A program made the translations under genes and the position numbers. Shown piece after piece: positions 15,162 through 23,111 of a stretch of DNA of 24,014 nucleotides (position 1 is the first letter of the stretch; each line of letters opens with the position of its first letter). The DNA lies in NCBI GenBank assembly GCA_964429355.1, contig CAYSCH010000110.1:1-24014 (forward strand). Reading direction: 5' to 3'. Source of the stretch: JAAYAY01 sp964429355 (lineage in GTDB: Bacteria > Planctomycetota > Planctomycetia > Pirellulales > Thermoguttaceae). The notes under the pieces are model-generated. The model worked only from the letters and a program-made list of their open reading frames with translations, did no database searches and was not told where the DNA came from.

Positions 15162-15506
15162 ATGTCCTTCCTGAGCCAGCCGGTCAGCCTGTCGCACTAT
15201 CTTGTCGTGGGTGCGGTCCTGTTTGTGTGCGGGATCGTGTGTATGGCGACGAAGCGGAACGCGATCGGAGTGTTGATGGGTGTCGAGCTGGTTCTGAACG
15301 GTGCGGCCGTCAACTTCGTTGCATTTTCCAGCCCGTATCTTCGAGCCGACTCGCACCTGGCCCTGGGGCTCGACGGGCAACTGATCACCTTGTTCATCAT
15401 CGTGCTGGCAGCAGCAGAAGCGGCCGTCGCGCTGGCCATCGCACTCTGCTTCTACAACACGCATGCAACCATCGACGTCGACGAAGGGGACGACCTGAAA
15501 GGCTGA
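15162..15506 (+). CDS. nuoK: NADH-quinone oxidoreductase subunit K (NuoK)
   Basis: This small three-helix membrane subunit takes part in the central proton channel. From the ATG at 15162 the product is 114 aa. It has Glu42 in MGVELVLNG and Glu86 in LAAAEAAVALA, which match the two functionally essential membrane glutamates of NuoK. The LRR-type KRNAIGVLMG motif is also present. The frame is open to a GTG at 15099 and an ATG at 15114, which would add 21 or 16 residues without family similarity. None of the three starts has a good ribosome-binding site, so homology decides. Its TGA overlaps the nuoL ATG (TGATG). Confidence 0.9.
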   Translation: MSFLSQPVSLSHYLVVGAVLFVCGIVCMATKRNAIGVLMGVELVLNGAAVNFVAFSSPYLRADSHLALGLDGQLITLFIIVLAAAEAAVALAIALCFYNTHATIDVDEGDDLKG

Positions 15507-17950
15507 TGGAACTTGCCACGCTTCTACCGCTGTTGCTTCTGCTTGCCTGGCTGCTGCCGCTGGCCTCGTTCGCGCTGATTGTGCTGGCCGGACCGCGTTT
15601 GGGGCGTGCCGGGGGCAAGGCGGGATATGTGGCGACCGGTGCGATTGGCGTCTCGTTCGTTCTTTCGCTGATCGCATTGGTGTCGTGGCTCTGGCACCAC
15701 CCGATCAACGCGTCCCAACACGGCCAGGCCGGCTCGCATGTTGCCGCTGAGGCGGACACGCACGATCCGGGCCAGGCCGGGCCTCAAGGTGAAGCGGCCT
15801 CTCACGAGCCGGCAGGGTCGCACCAGGAGCATGCGTCCATCGCCCCCTTGGCGGGCAACTGGTACACGCTGGCTGAGTTCGGCTCGCTGCGTATCACGAT
15901 CGGCTACTATATCGACGCCCTGACCTTGGGCATGTTTGCCATGGTCACGTTGATCTCAACCTGCATCCATGTCTATTCCTTCGGCTACATGCACGAGGAA
16001 TTGGAGGATGTGACGGATCCGCTGGCGTCGACCGCCAGCGGCAAACCGCTGGTCCGCCCGGGACGTTTCCACCGCTTTTACCAGTACCTCTCCCTGTTCT
16101 GCTTCAGCATGTTGGGCCTGGTGGTCGCGGGCAACGTTGCCATGGTGTTCGTCTTCTGGGAACTGGTCGGTATCTGCTCCTATCTCCTGATCGGTTTCTA
16201 CATCGAGCGAAGATCGGCTTCTACGGCCGCCAACAAGGCCTTCATCGTCAACCGCGTCGGCGACTTCGGCATGATCGTCGGCCTGATGGTCCTCTTCGGG
16301 GGCCTGGGAACCTTTGCCTTCGGCGACATGACCGACCCCGACGGGACGGTTCGGCCGGGACTGTTCAGCCAGGTTCGGCCGGCAGAAGGCGGCCACCAAT
16401 TGATCGTGCCCGATGGGCTGATCCGCATGGCGGCCGCCGAACAGATGGAGTCCATCTATGCTTCGATGCCCAGCGCGGAAGAAGCGGAGATTCAGATCGC
16501 CGAGCGAACGAAGGAGTTGCGGAAAACCGGCACCGGTTACTGGCTGCTGGTCGTGGCGGGCCTGGGAATCTTCTGCGGCTGCGTGGGCAAGAGCGCCCAG
16601 TTCCCGCTCCACGTATGGCTTCCCGACGCGATGGAAGGTCCCACGCCGGTCAGCGCCCTGATCCATGCCGCGACGATGGTTGCCGCCGGCGTCTACCTGG
16701 TCGGACGTTTCTATCCGGTCTTCACGCCCGAGGTGCTGCTGGTGATCGCCTACGTGGGCTGCATCACCCTGTTCATGGCGGCAACGATCGCGATCACGGC
16801 AACCGATATCAAGCGGGTCCTGGCCTATTCCACGGTCAGCCAGTTGGGCTACATGATGTTTGCCCTGGGAGTCGGCGGCTGGGCGGCCGGGCTGTTCCAC
16901 CTGTTCACCCATGCCTTCTTCAAGGCCCTTCTGTTTCTCTGTTCGGGCTCGGTAATCCACGCCTGCCACACCAACGAGATGCCCGAGATGGGCGGGCTGC
17001 GGAAGAAGATGCCCTGGACCGCGTGGACGATGCTCGCGGGTTGCCTGGCGATTTCGGGGGCGGGAATTCCACTCTTGATCGGTTTGAGCGGCTACTACTC
17101 CAAGGATGCCATTCTGGCTCAGGCGTTCTCGTTTGCCCAGCACACTCCCGCGCAAGCCTGGTTGTTCTACGTGGCTGCCGGCGGTGCGGCGATCACGGCC
17201 TTCTACATGTTCCGGTTGTGGTTCCTGACCTTTGCCGGGGAGCCGCGGAACCATCATGTTTACGAGCACGCCCACGAATCGCCGGCGTCGATGTACGTTC
17301 CGCTGGTCATCCTGGCCTTCTTCGCCGTTGCGGCCGGTTGGCCGCTGCCGGGGCTCAATCTGCCGGGACTGCTGGAGCAGTCCCGGCCGCTCGGCACTGC
17401 GGAAGGATTCTCCTCGGCGGTGGAGATCTCGGATTTTGTCGTACCGCCCGAACGTTTGTCGCACGTCCCCGCATTGCACCACACCGTATCATGGATCGCA
17501 TTCGGGACGGCTCTGACCGGTTTCGTGGTCGCGGTGCTGTTCTACCTCGTCCGCATCGGCAATCCGGAAACGGTCCGCAAGATGCTTTTCCCCGTCCACC
17601 GTTTCCTCCTTCGCAAGTGGTTCTTCGACGAGCTCTACGACCTGGTGTTTGTCAAGCCGACGCTGCTCCTCTCCCAGGTTGCCGCCGAGATGGATCGGCT
17701 CGTGATCGACCGGCTGGCCGACGGTTCCGCAAGACTGTGCGTCACCGTGGCCCGACTCGACGATCTGGTCGACCGCTATGTGGTGGATTGGTTCGTCAAC
17801 GGGCTGGGACGGCTGACATACCAATTCGGGTTGCGGCTGCGGCCTTTGCAGTCGGGACAATTGCGGCAATACGTGGTGATGATCGCGGTTTCGACCGTGG
17901 CCCTGTTCCTGCTGATCAGCGTTTACCGAAACCTGACCCTGTTCCAGTGA
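15506..17950 (+). CDS. nuoL: NADH-quinone oxidoreductase subunit L (NuoL), antiporter-like, with extra loops
   Basis: NuoL is the distal antiporter-like proton-pumping subunit with a long lateral helix at its C-terminus. The 814-aa product exceeds the usual 610-720. Conserved parts are FWELVGICSYLLIGFY with Glu219, ANKAFIVNRVGDFG with Lys244, and GKSAQFPLHVWLPDAMEGPT (361-380), followed by the SALIHAATMVAAGVYL helix. Two insertions stand out. One is a His-rich segment (64-118, eight His in 64-109) after helix 2. The other is a roughly 65-residue acidic segment (276-343) after helix 6. Both are predicted periplasmic. The ATG at 15506 overlaps the nuoK stop. The frame extends upstream to 15227 but only inside nuoK. 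A 77-bp spacer separates it from nuoM. Confidence 0.96.
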   Translation: MELATLLPLLLLLAWLLPLASFALIVLAGPRLGRAGGKAGYVATGAIGVSFVLSLIALVSWLWHHPINASQHGQAGSHVAAEADTHDPGQAGPQGEAASHEPAGSHQEHASIAPLAGNWYTLAEFGSLRITIGYYIDALTLGMFAMVTLISTCIHVYSFGYMHEELEDVTDPLASTASGKPLVRPGRFHRFYQYLSLFCFSMLGLVVAGNVAMVFVFWELVGICSYLLIGFYIERRSASTAANKAFIVNRVGDFGMIVGLMVLFGGLGTFAFGDMTDPDGTVRPGLFSQVRPAEGGHQLIVPDGLIRMAAAEQMESIYASMPSAEEAEIQIAERTKELRKTGTGYWLLVVAGLGIFCGCVGKSAQFPLHVWLPDAMEGPTPVSALIHAATMVAAGVYLVGRFYPVFTPEVLLVIAYVGCITLFMAATIAITATDIKRVLAYSTVSQLGYMMFALGVGGWAAGLFHLFTHAFFKALLFLCSGSVIHACHTNEMPEMGGLRKKMPWTAWTMLAGCLAISGAGIPLLIGLSGYYSKDAILAQAFSFAQHTPAQAWLFYVAAGGAAITAFYMFRLWFLTFAGEPRNHHVYEHAHESPASMYVPLVILAFFAVAAGWPLPGLNLPGLLEQSRPLGTAEGFSSAVEISDFVVPPERLSHVPALHHTVSWIAFGTALTGFVVAVLFYLVRIGNPETVRKMLFPVHRFLLRKWFFDELYDLVFVKPTLLLSQVAAEMDRLVIDRLADGSARLCVTVARLDDLVDRYVVDWFVNGLGRLTYQFGLRLRPLQSGQLRQYVVMIAVSTVALFLLISVYRNLTLFQ

Positions 17951-18027
17951 GATCGCTCCGACCGGCAAGGTCGATGTGCGGATGAGACAACACGGCCAGG
18001 TGATTCTGGCCAAGGGTTCACACGACT

Positions 18028-19818
18028 ATGACACCTACCAGTCCACCTATCCTCCTGAGCCTGATCATATTTCTCCCCGCCCTGGGAGCTCTGGTGATTG
18101 GCCTGTTGCCGAGGGGACGCGACGACCTGTTCAAGCAGGTGTCCCTTGCCACCACAATCGTGGTGGCAGCCTTGACGGTCTGGATTGCCATGCCCGCGGC
18201 TTCCGGTGCCGGTTCCTCCGTTGGGTTTGAAGTGGGCAAGGCCCAGATGCAATACGCCTTCAGCATCCCCTGGATCGAGTCGTTCAATATCTATTACGCC
18301 CTGGGGATCGACGGAATCAGTCTCCCGCTGGTCCTGCTCACGTCGGGTTTGTGCGTCCTGGCCATGGGGGCCAGTTGGACGATCGTCAAGCACGTGAAAG
18401 CCTACTGCATCCTCTTCCTTCTCCTGGAAACGGGGATGCTGGGCGTGTTCATGGCCCTCGATTTCTTCCTCTTCTACGTGTTCTGGGAGGTTATGCTCCT
18501 GCCGATGTACTTCCTCATTGGTGTCTGGGGAGGTCCGCGAAAGGAATATGCGGCGATCAAGTTTTTCCTGTTCACCATGGCCGGCAGCGTGTTGATGCTC
18601 GTGGCCCTGCTGGCCCTGTACTTCAGCAGCGATCTGAATCAACTGAGCGTGATGGACCTGCGCGATTGCTATGTTCACCAGAGCGTGGTGTCGGAGCAGT
18701 ACGATCCGCAGTCCAAGACGCAGCTCCATACGTTCAACCTGCTGGCCTTGGCCCGGCAGGGGCAGGCGGGCGACACGCCGTTCTCCCAGGGTCTGCTGTG
18801 GGGCAAGTCGATCGAGTGGTGGGTGTTTCTCCTGTTGTTGATCGGTTTTCTGGTCAAGGTCCCGTCGGTACCGATCCACACCTGGCTTCCCGACGCCCAC
18901 GTCGAGGCTCCCACACCGATCTCCATGATCCTGGCCGGAGTGCTGCTGAAGATGGGTGGCTACGGAATCATCCGCATCTGCTACCCGATTTGCCCGCAAG
19001 CGGCCTGCGACCTGGCATGGCTGGTCTGCACGCTCGGCGTGGTCAGCATGGTCTACGGAGCCTTTGCCGCCATGGCGCAGACCGATTTCAAGCGGTTGGT
19101 GGCTTACAGCTCCGTCTCGCACATGGGCTACGTGGTGCTCGGCCTGGGCGTCTGGTCGATCAGCGGCGCGACCGGCATGACGGGCGACTACTGGAAGATG
19201 GGAATGAATGGCGCCATGTTCCAGATGATCGCCCACGGCATCAGCTCGGCCGGCATGTTCTTCTTGGTCGGCGTGATCTATGACCGCGTTCATCATCGGA
19301 ACATCGATGATTTCGGCGGTCTGTTCGGCAAGATGCCGGTTTACACGGGCATCTCGATGGGCATCTTCTTCGCCGCGCTGGGGCTCCCCGGATTGTGCGG
19401 TTTCATCGGCGAGATTCTCGTGGTTCTTTCGGTCTGGAATTACAACCAGGTGCTCGCCGTGATTGCCGCGTCGGTGGTCATCCTCACGGCTGGATACATC
19501 CTCTGGACCCTGCAGCGAGTCTACCTCGGCCCGGAGTACAAGGGTCCCCATGGCGAGAGCATCACGCCCATGAGCCGGCGGGAATTGGCGATTGCCGCAC
19601 CGCTGCTGGCCTTTGCGATTCTCCTGGGCGTGTACCCGAAGTTTGTCTTCAATTACATGACGCCGAGCGTCAACAAGGTGGTCGATGATATCGGGGCCAC
19701 TCGACCCCTTTATTCCGGTCTCGCGAAGGCCGGGAGTCTCCACCGTGCCGAGCCATCACAGTCCGGCCTGGCCCTGCTCGAAACTCCAGTGCAGCGAGAG
19801 GAGGCCCAGGAGCCGTGA
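18028..19818 (+). CDS. nuoM: NADH-quinone oxidoreductase subunit M (NuoM), antiporter-like
   Basis: NuoM is the middle antiporter-like proton pump. The 596-aa product (family usually about 500) shows FWEVMLLPMYFLIGVWGG with Glu154, AAIKFFLFT, and LVKVPSVPIHTWLPDAHVEA with Lys277, then SMILAGVLLKMGGYGIIR. A polar insertion at about 199-262, between two helices near the middle, accounts for part of the extra length and lies where NuoL also has an insert. The ATG at 18028 has AAGGG (18012-18016) 11 nt upstream and follows nuoL by 77 bp, the longest gap within the later operon. Its TGA overlaps the nuoN GTG (GTGA). Confidence 0.96.
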   Translation: MTPTSPPILLSLIIFLPALGALVIGLLPRGRDDLFKQVSLATTIVVAALTVWIAMPAASGAGSSVGFEVGKAQMQYAFSIPWIESFNIYYALGIDGISLPLVLLTSGLCVLAMGASWTIVKHVKAYCILFLLLETGMLGVFMALDFFLFYVFWEVMLLPMYFLIGVWGGPRKEYAAIKFFLFTMAGSVLMLVALLALYFSSDLNQLSVMDLRDCYVHQSVVSEQYDPQSKTQLHTFNLLALARQGQAGDTPFSQGLLWGKSIEWWVFLLLLIGFLVKVPSVPIHTWLPDAHVEAPTPISMILAGVLLKMGGYGIIRICYPICPQAACDLAWLVCTLGVVSMVYGAFAAMAQTDFKRLVAYSSVSHMGYVVLGLGVWSISGATGMTGDYWKMGMNGAMFQMIAHGISSAGMFFLVGVIYDRVHHRNIDDFGGLFGKMPVYTGISMGIFFAALGLPGLCGFIGEILVVLSVWNYNQVLAVIAASVVILTAGYILWTLQRVYLGPEYKGPHGESITPMSRRELAIAAPLLAFAILLGVYPKFVFNYMTPSVNKVVDDIGATRPLYSGLAKAGSLHRAEPSQSGLALLETPVQREEAQEP

Positions 19819-21479
19819 CCTTCTTTGAATTGGTCCAAAGTTCGCTGCAGGACTGCCTGGGGACGTCGATTCCGGCGTTCGCTCCGGAACTGGTCGTGTG
19901 CGCCACGATTGTCACGATGCTTCTGGTCCGAATGTTCTCGACCGGCCGCGGCAACGGCGCCTACCTGGTCATGATGGCAGGCACGCTGGCCGCTCTGGTG
20001 GTGGCCCTCAACACCACGGCGCCCGAAAAACCGGAGGAAATCTTCACGGGCATGCTCGTGAACGACGCGTTCGCGCTGTTCATGCGGCGTTTGCTGCTTC
20101 TGTTCGTGCTGCTGTTCACGTCGTTCACCCGGTTGAGCGGGGTCCCCGATCGCGAAACTGCGACCGAGTTCTACACGCTGATCCTTGGTGCGCTGCTCGG
20201 CATGTGCCTGATGGTGTCGGCCAATCACATGCTGATCGTGTTCCTGGGCATCGAGATGGCCAGCGTCCCCTCCTACGCTCTGGTGGGCGTCATGAAGAAC
20301 CGCCGGGTGAGTGCCGAGGCGGCCCTGAAGTTCGTCGTGTTCGGCGGCGGGACCGCAGGGGTCATGCTCTATGGGATCAGCCTGCTGGTGGGCACGCTCG
20401 GCTCGGCTCACCTGCCGACCATGAGCCTGCAACTGGCCCGCGTGATGGGTTCGATCGCGGGTACCGAATACCACCTGGTCCTGGTCCTCGCCGGCTTGAT
20501 GATCATGGTCGGATTCGCCTTCAAACTCTCGGCGGTGCCGTTTCATTTCTGGACTCCGGACGTGTTCGAAGGAGCCACGGCCGAGGTGGCGGCCTTCCTC
20601 TCGGTGGCCTCCAAAGCGGCGGCCCTGGCTTTGCTGCTGCGAGTGACGTTGGGGCTGGCAGATGTTCCAGTCGACCGAGAAACGCCGTCCCAGACGCCTG
20701 TGGCCGTCGCCGCGATGAGCCAGTTGGCCGCGGTGTCTCCCGCGGCCGCCGAAGCCGTGCCTGGTTCCCGCGCCGGCACTGCGGCCCTCGAACCGGTTCG
20801 GCAATACATGGCCTGGCTGATTGCTTTCCTCGCGGCGGTGACCTGCACTTTTGGCAATCTGGCCGCCTATGGGCAGGACAACATGAAGCGGCTCCTGGCC
20901 TATTCGACCATCGCTCATGCCGGCTACATGATGATGCCGGTGGCTGCGGCAATTCTGCTCACGGGAAGCGACCTGGCCGCCGCACGCCAGACGGTCGCCG
21001 CCGTCGGCTTCTACGTTGGCATCTACCTGTTCATGAACCTCGGTGCCTTCGCCGTAGTGGCCTTCCTTCGCAACCGGCTCGAGAGCGAACAGCTCCCCGA
21101 TTACGCGGGCCTGGCTCGCCGCTCGCCCGGCTTGGTGGTCTGCGTAGCGATCGTTATGTTCAGTCTCGTGGGGCTTCCGCCGCTGGCCGGATTTGCCGCC
21201 AAGTTCGCCATTTTCGCCCAGACCTATCGAGCCGGATTGCTTTCGCTTGTGGTCATCGGCGTGATCAACACCGTCTTCAGCCTGTTCTATTATCTGCGTG
21301 TCGTGAAGACCATGGTCCTCGACCCGGAGCCAGAGGAACGGCCGGCCCCAACGATTCCGCTCTGGTCGAATCCCGGATTCTACTGCGCGCTGATCGCGCT
21401 GCTGCTCGTTGTCCTGGGGATATTCTGGAATCCTCTGTTTGTTGAAGCCAGGAACGCCGCCACTTTGCCGTTGCTGTAA
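19815..21479 (+). CDS. nuoN: NADH-quinone oxidoreductase subunit N (NuoN), antiporter-like
   Basis: NuoN is the proximal antiporter-like subunit. The 554-aa product has Glu147 in FLGIEMASVPSYALVG, Lys172 in AALKFVVFGG, and Lys237 in FAFKLSAVPFHFWTPDVFEG, followed by FLSVASKAAALALLLRV (Lys267). An Ala/Pro-rich insertion (281-331) lies between two helices. Translation starts at GTG 19815, overlapping the nuoM stop, with GAGAGGAGG (19796-19804) upstream. nuoN is the last nuo gene, as in most nuo operons. The next ORF starts 2 bp after its stop, so the transcript probably continues. Confidence 0.96.
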   Translation: MTFFELVQSSLQDCLGTSIPAFAPELVVCATIVTMLLVRMFSTGRGNGAYLVMMAGTLAALVVALNTTAPEKPEEIFTGMLVNDAFALFMRRLLLLFVLLFTSFTRLSGVPDRETATEFYTLILGALLGMCLMVSANHMLIVFLGIEMASVPSYALVGVMKNRRVSAEAALKFVVFGGGTAGVMLYGISLLVGTLGSAHLPTMSLQLARVMGSIAGTEYHLVLVLAGLMIMVGFAFKLSAVPFHFWTPDVFEGATAEVAAFLSVASKAAALALLLRVTLGLADVPVDRETPSQTPVAVAAMSQLAAVSPAAAEAVPGSRAGTAALEPVRQYMAWLIAFLAAVTCTFGNLAAYGQDNMKRLLAYSTIAHAGYMMMPVAAAILLTGSDLAAARQTVAAVGFYVGIYLFMNLGAFAVVAFLRNRLESEQLPDYAGLARRSPGLVVCVAIVMFSLVGLPPLAGFAAKFAIFAQTYRAGLLSLVVIGVINTVFSLFYYLRVVKTMVLDPEPEERPAPTIPLWSNPGFYCALIALLLVVLGIFWNPLFVEARNAATLPLL

Positions 21480-21481
21480 AC

Positions 21482-21916
21482 ATGCCGCAGACCGACGTCA
21501 TTTCATTACTCAATCGCCTGGACCACCAGATGCTGCGCTCCTTTCCGGCCTATTCCATGGCGGTTCGGGCCAGCTCTTATCGCGGCCCCGACGAGATGTA
21601 CGACCTGCTCCGGCGAATCTCCAGCGAGCAGCGACAACTGGCCGACCGCATCGCCGAAGCCATCCGGGATCGAAGGGGAATACCCGACCCAGGCCAGTTT
21701 CCGATCGAGTTCACGGCCTGGAACGATGTGGCCTTGCCCCGAATCCTGGAGCGATCGGCCGAGTTGCTCGAAAACACCCTGGCGGAGGCCAGTGCCATTG
21801 CCGACGCAAACCCCGTCGCCCCGGTGTTTCATTTCGCCAAGGAGGTGGTCCACCTCACCAGGCGTCATCTCGCACAAATCGGCGAGGCGCTGGCCATGCA
21901 TGTTGGCGCCGTCTGA
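21482..21916 (+). CDS. Hypothetical helical protein in the nuo-tatD interval
   Basis: No family is recognised. The 144-aa product is soluble, with no signal peptide or membrane segment. It looks almost entirely helical (for example YDLLRRISSEQRQLADRIAE and SAELLENTLAEASAIADANP), compatible with a four-helix bundle. Three or four His occur in the last third (FHFAKEVVHLTRRHL), but no ferritin or DinB metal pattern is clear. It starts 2 bp after the nuoN stop and ends 3 bp before the tatD ATG, so it is almost certainly cotranscribed. A role in complex I assembly, or an unrelated housekeeping role shared with TatD, are both possible. The tight spacing and even codon use argue that it is a real gene. 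Confidence 0.8.
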   Translation: MPQTDVISLLNRLDHQMLRSFPAYSMAVRASSYRGPDEMYDLLRRISSEQRQLADRIAEAIRDRRGIPDPGQFPIEFTAWNDVALPRILERSAELLENTLAEASAIADANPVAPVFHFAKEVVHLTRRHLAQIGEALAMHVGAV

Positions 21917-21919
21917 GCC

Positions 21920-22699
21920 ATGATCGACACGCACGCCCATCTCGACGATGAGCAATTCGCCGCGGATTTGCCGGCGGTTCTGGAGCGTGCTCGTGAGGCC
22001 GGAATCGAGGCCATCGTCTGCCCGGGCATCGGCGCCGCATCGTCGGAAGCGGTGGTGCAACTTGCCGAGAAGTATCCGATGCTTCGCGCGGCGGTCGGCA
22101 TCCAGCCGAATTACGGCGCCCAGGCGGCGCCGCAGGATTGGGACCGCATCATTGCCCTGGCCGAGGCGGGCTGCGCCATAGCGGTTGGCGAAACCGGGCT
22201 CGATCGTTACTGGGATTACACTCCTTTTGCGGTGCAGCAGGATTACTTCGACCGCCACCTCCAGTTGGCGCAGGAGCAGGATCTTGCGGTGATTGTGCAC
22301 TGCCGGGAGGCCGAAGCCGACACCCTGCGGATGCTCCGCGAGGCGGTCGCCCGTGGGCCGCTCCGGGGAGTGATCCATGCCTTCAGCGGCACGGAAGACT
22401 TTGCTGCCGGCTGCCTCGACCTGGGCATGCACATCAGTCTCGCCGGGCCGGTAACCTACACGAACAGGAAGTTCGAGGCGCTGCGATCGGCCGCCAGGTT
22501 CGTGCCCCGTGATCGCCTGCTTCTCGAGACAGACAGTCCCTACCTGGTGCCCCATCCGCTCCGAGGGAAGGAGAAACGCAACGAGCCGGCGCTGATCCGA
22601 CACACGGCCGAGGGATTGGCGAAGCTGCGGGGCATGCCCGTCGACGCCTTGATTGCCCAAACGACCGCCAACGCCAGGGACGTTTTTCGGATCCCTTGA
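21920..22699 (+). CDS. tatD: TatD-family metal-dependent hydrolase/DNase
   Basis: The 259-aa protein is a TIM-barrel metallohydrolase of the TatD family, whose members act as 3'-5' exonucleases or DNases in DNA repair and turnover. Metal ligands are visible: His5 and His7 in DTHAHLDD, Glu91 in GETGLDRYWD, His127 in IVHCREA, His153 in IHAFSGT, and Asp205 in LETDSPYLVPHPLRGK. The common GIHP motif reads GIQPN (60-64), a departure that leaves the ligands intact. Despite the name, the family has no role in Tat protein export. It starts 3 bp after the preceding ORF. The stop at 22697-22699 is followed in the same frame by an open toxin-tail-like reading frame. The exact paralogue (TatD or YcfH type) cannot be set from sequence alone. 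Confidence 0.94.
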   Translation: MIDTHAHLDDEQFAADLPAVLERAREAGIEAIVCPGIGAASSEAVVQLAEKYPMLRAAVGIQPNYGAQAAPQDWDRIIALAEAGCAIAVGETGLDRYWDYTPFAVQQDYFDRHLQLAQEQDLAVIVHCREAEADTLRMLREAVARGPLRGVIHAFSGTEDFAAGCLDLGMHISLAGPVTYTNRKFEALRSAARFVPRDRLLLETDSPYLVPHPLRGKEKRNEPALIRHTAEGLAKLRGMPVDALIAQTTANARDVFRIP

Positions 22700-22744
22700 T
22701 CCGCGCCGCGGGCGGTTGCGCCAAGGGGCAGGACGGCAGACGCG

Positions 22745-23095
22745 TTGCGGACATTCTTGGCCGACGATTCAGGTGCTTTGCGCATTCCTGGTGGACAAGC
22801 CCCAGACAAGTGGAGTAGGACGCCCCGAAGCCTTCAAGACCAGATGACCCTTGGGGCTGCACGCAAGGGAGCGGGCAGAAAGATCATTGACAACCTTGGC
22901 GATCCGGCGTTCAAAGGAATGGAGAAGTGGGAATACAAGGTCAAGTCGGCCGACGGACGGGATTCAGTAGTCCACTACGTGCGTGATCCGAAGACCAGGA
23001 AACTCATGGACTTCAAATTCACGAAACACAGTACGGATGAGCCAGGGATTTGGGTTACAACTCCGGAGCCAAAGGCATCTCCGACTGGCACGTGA
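22745..23095 (+). CDS. Orphan polymorphic-toxin C-terminal tail (candidate)
   Basis: The frame opens at a TTG (22745); the first ATG is 22844, giving 116 or 83 aa. The sequence PDKWSRTPRSLQDQM, then GAGRKIIDNLGDPAFKGMEK and DSVVHYVRDPKTRKLMDFKF, resembles the variable C-terminal ends of Rhs/contact-dependent polymorphic toxins, by recollection of such tails and not by any search. It lacks the Rhs core it would normally follow, so it looks like a displaced or 5'-truncated toxin cassette. The frame is open back to the tatD stop with no good ribosome-binding site, so it may not be expressed. A small gene that fits an immunity partner follows 16 bp later. The enzymatic activity is not identifiable. 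Confidence 0.5.
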   Translation: MRTFLADDSGALRIPGGQAPDKWSRTPRSLQDQMTLGAARKGAGRKIIDNLGDPAFKGMEKWEYKVKSADGRDSVVHYVRDPKTRKLMDFKFTKHSTDEPGIWVTTPEPKASPTGT

Positions 23096-23111
23096 TTTGA
23101 TGGGGAGTACA

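Noticed and set aside
15227..15505. N-terminal extension of NuoL by 93 residues
   Set aside because: The extension lies inside nuoK in another frame. The ATG at 15506 overlaps the nuoK stop and gives the normal N-terminal helix.
15956..19743. 508- and 606-codon minus-strand frames opposite nuoL and nuoM
   Set aside because: They are shadows of strongly conserved membrane genes and have His/Gln/Arg-rich composition with no motif.
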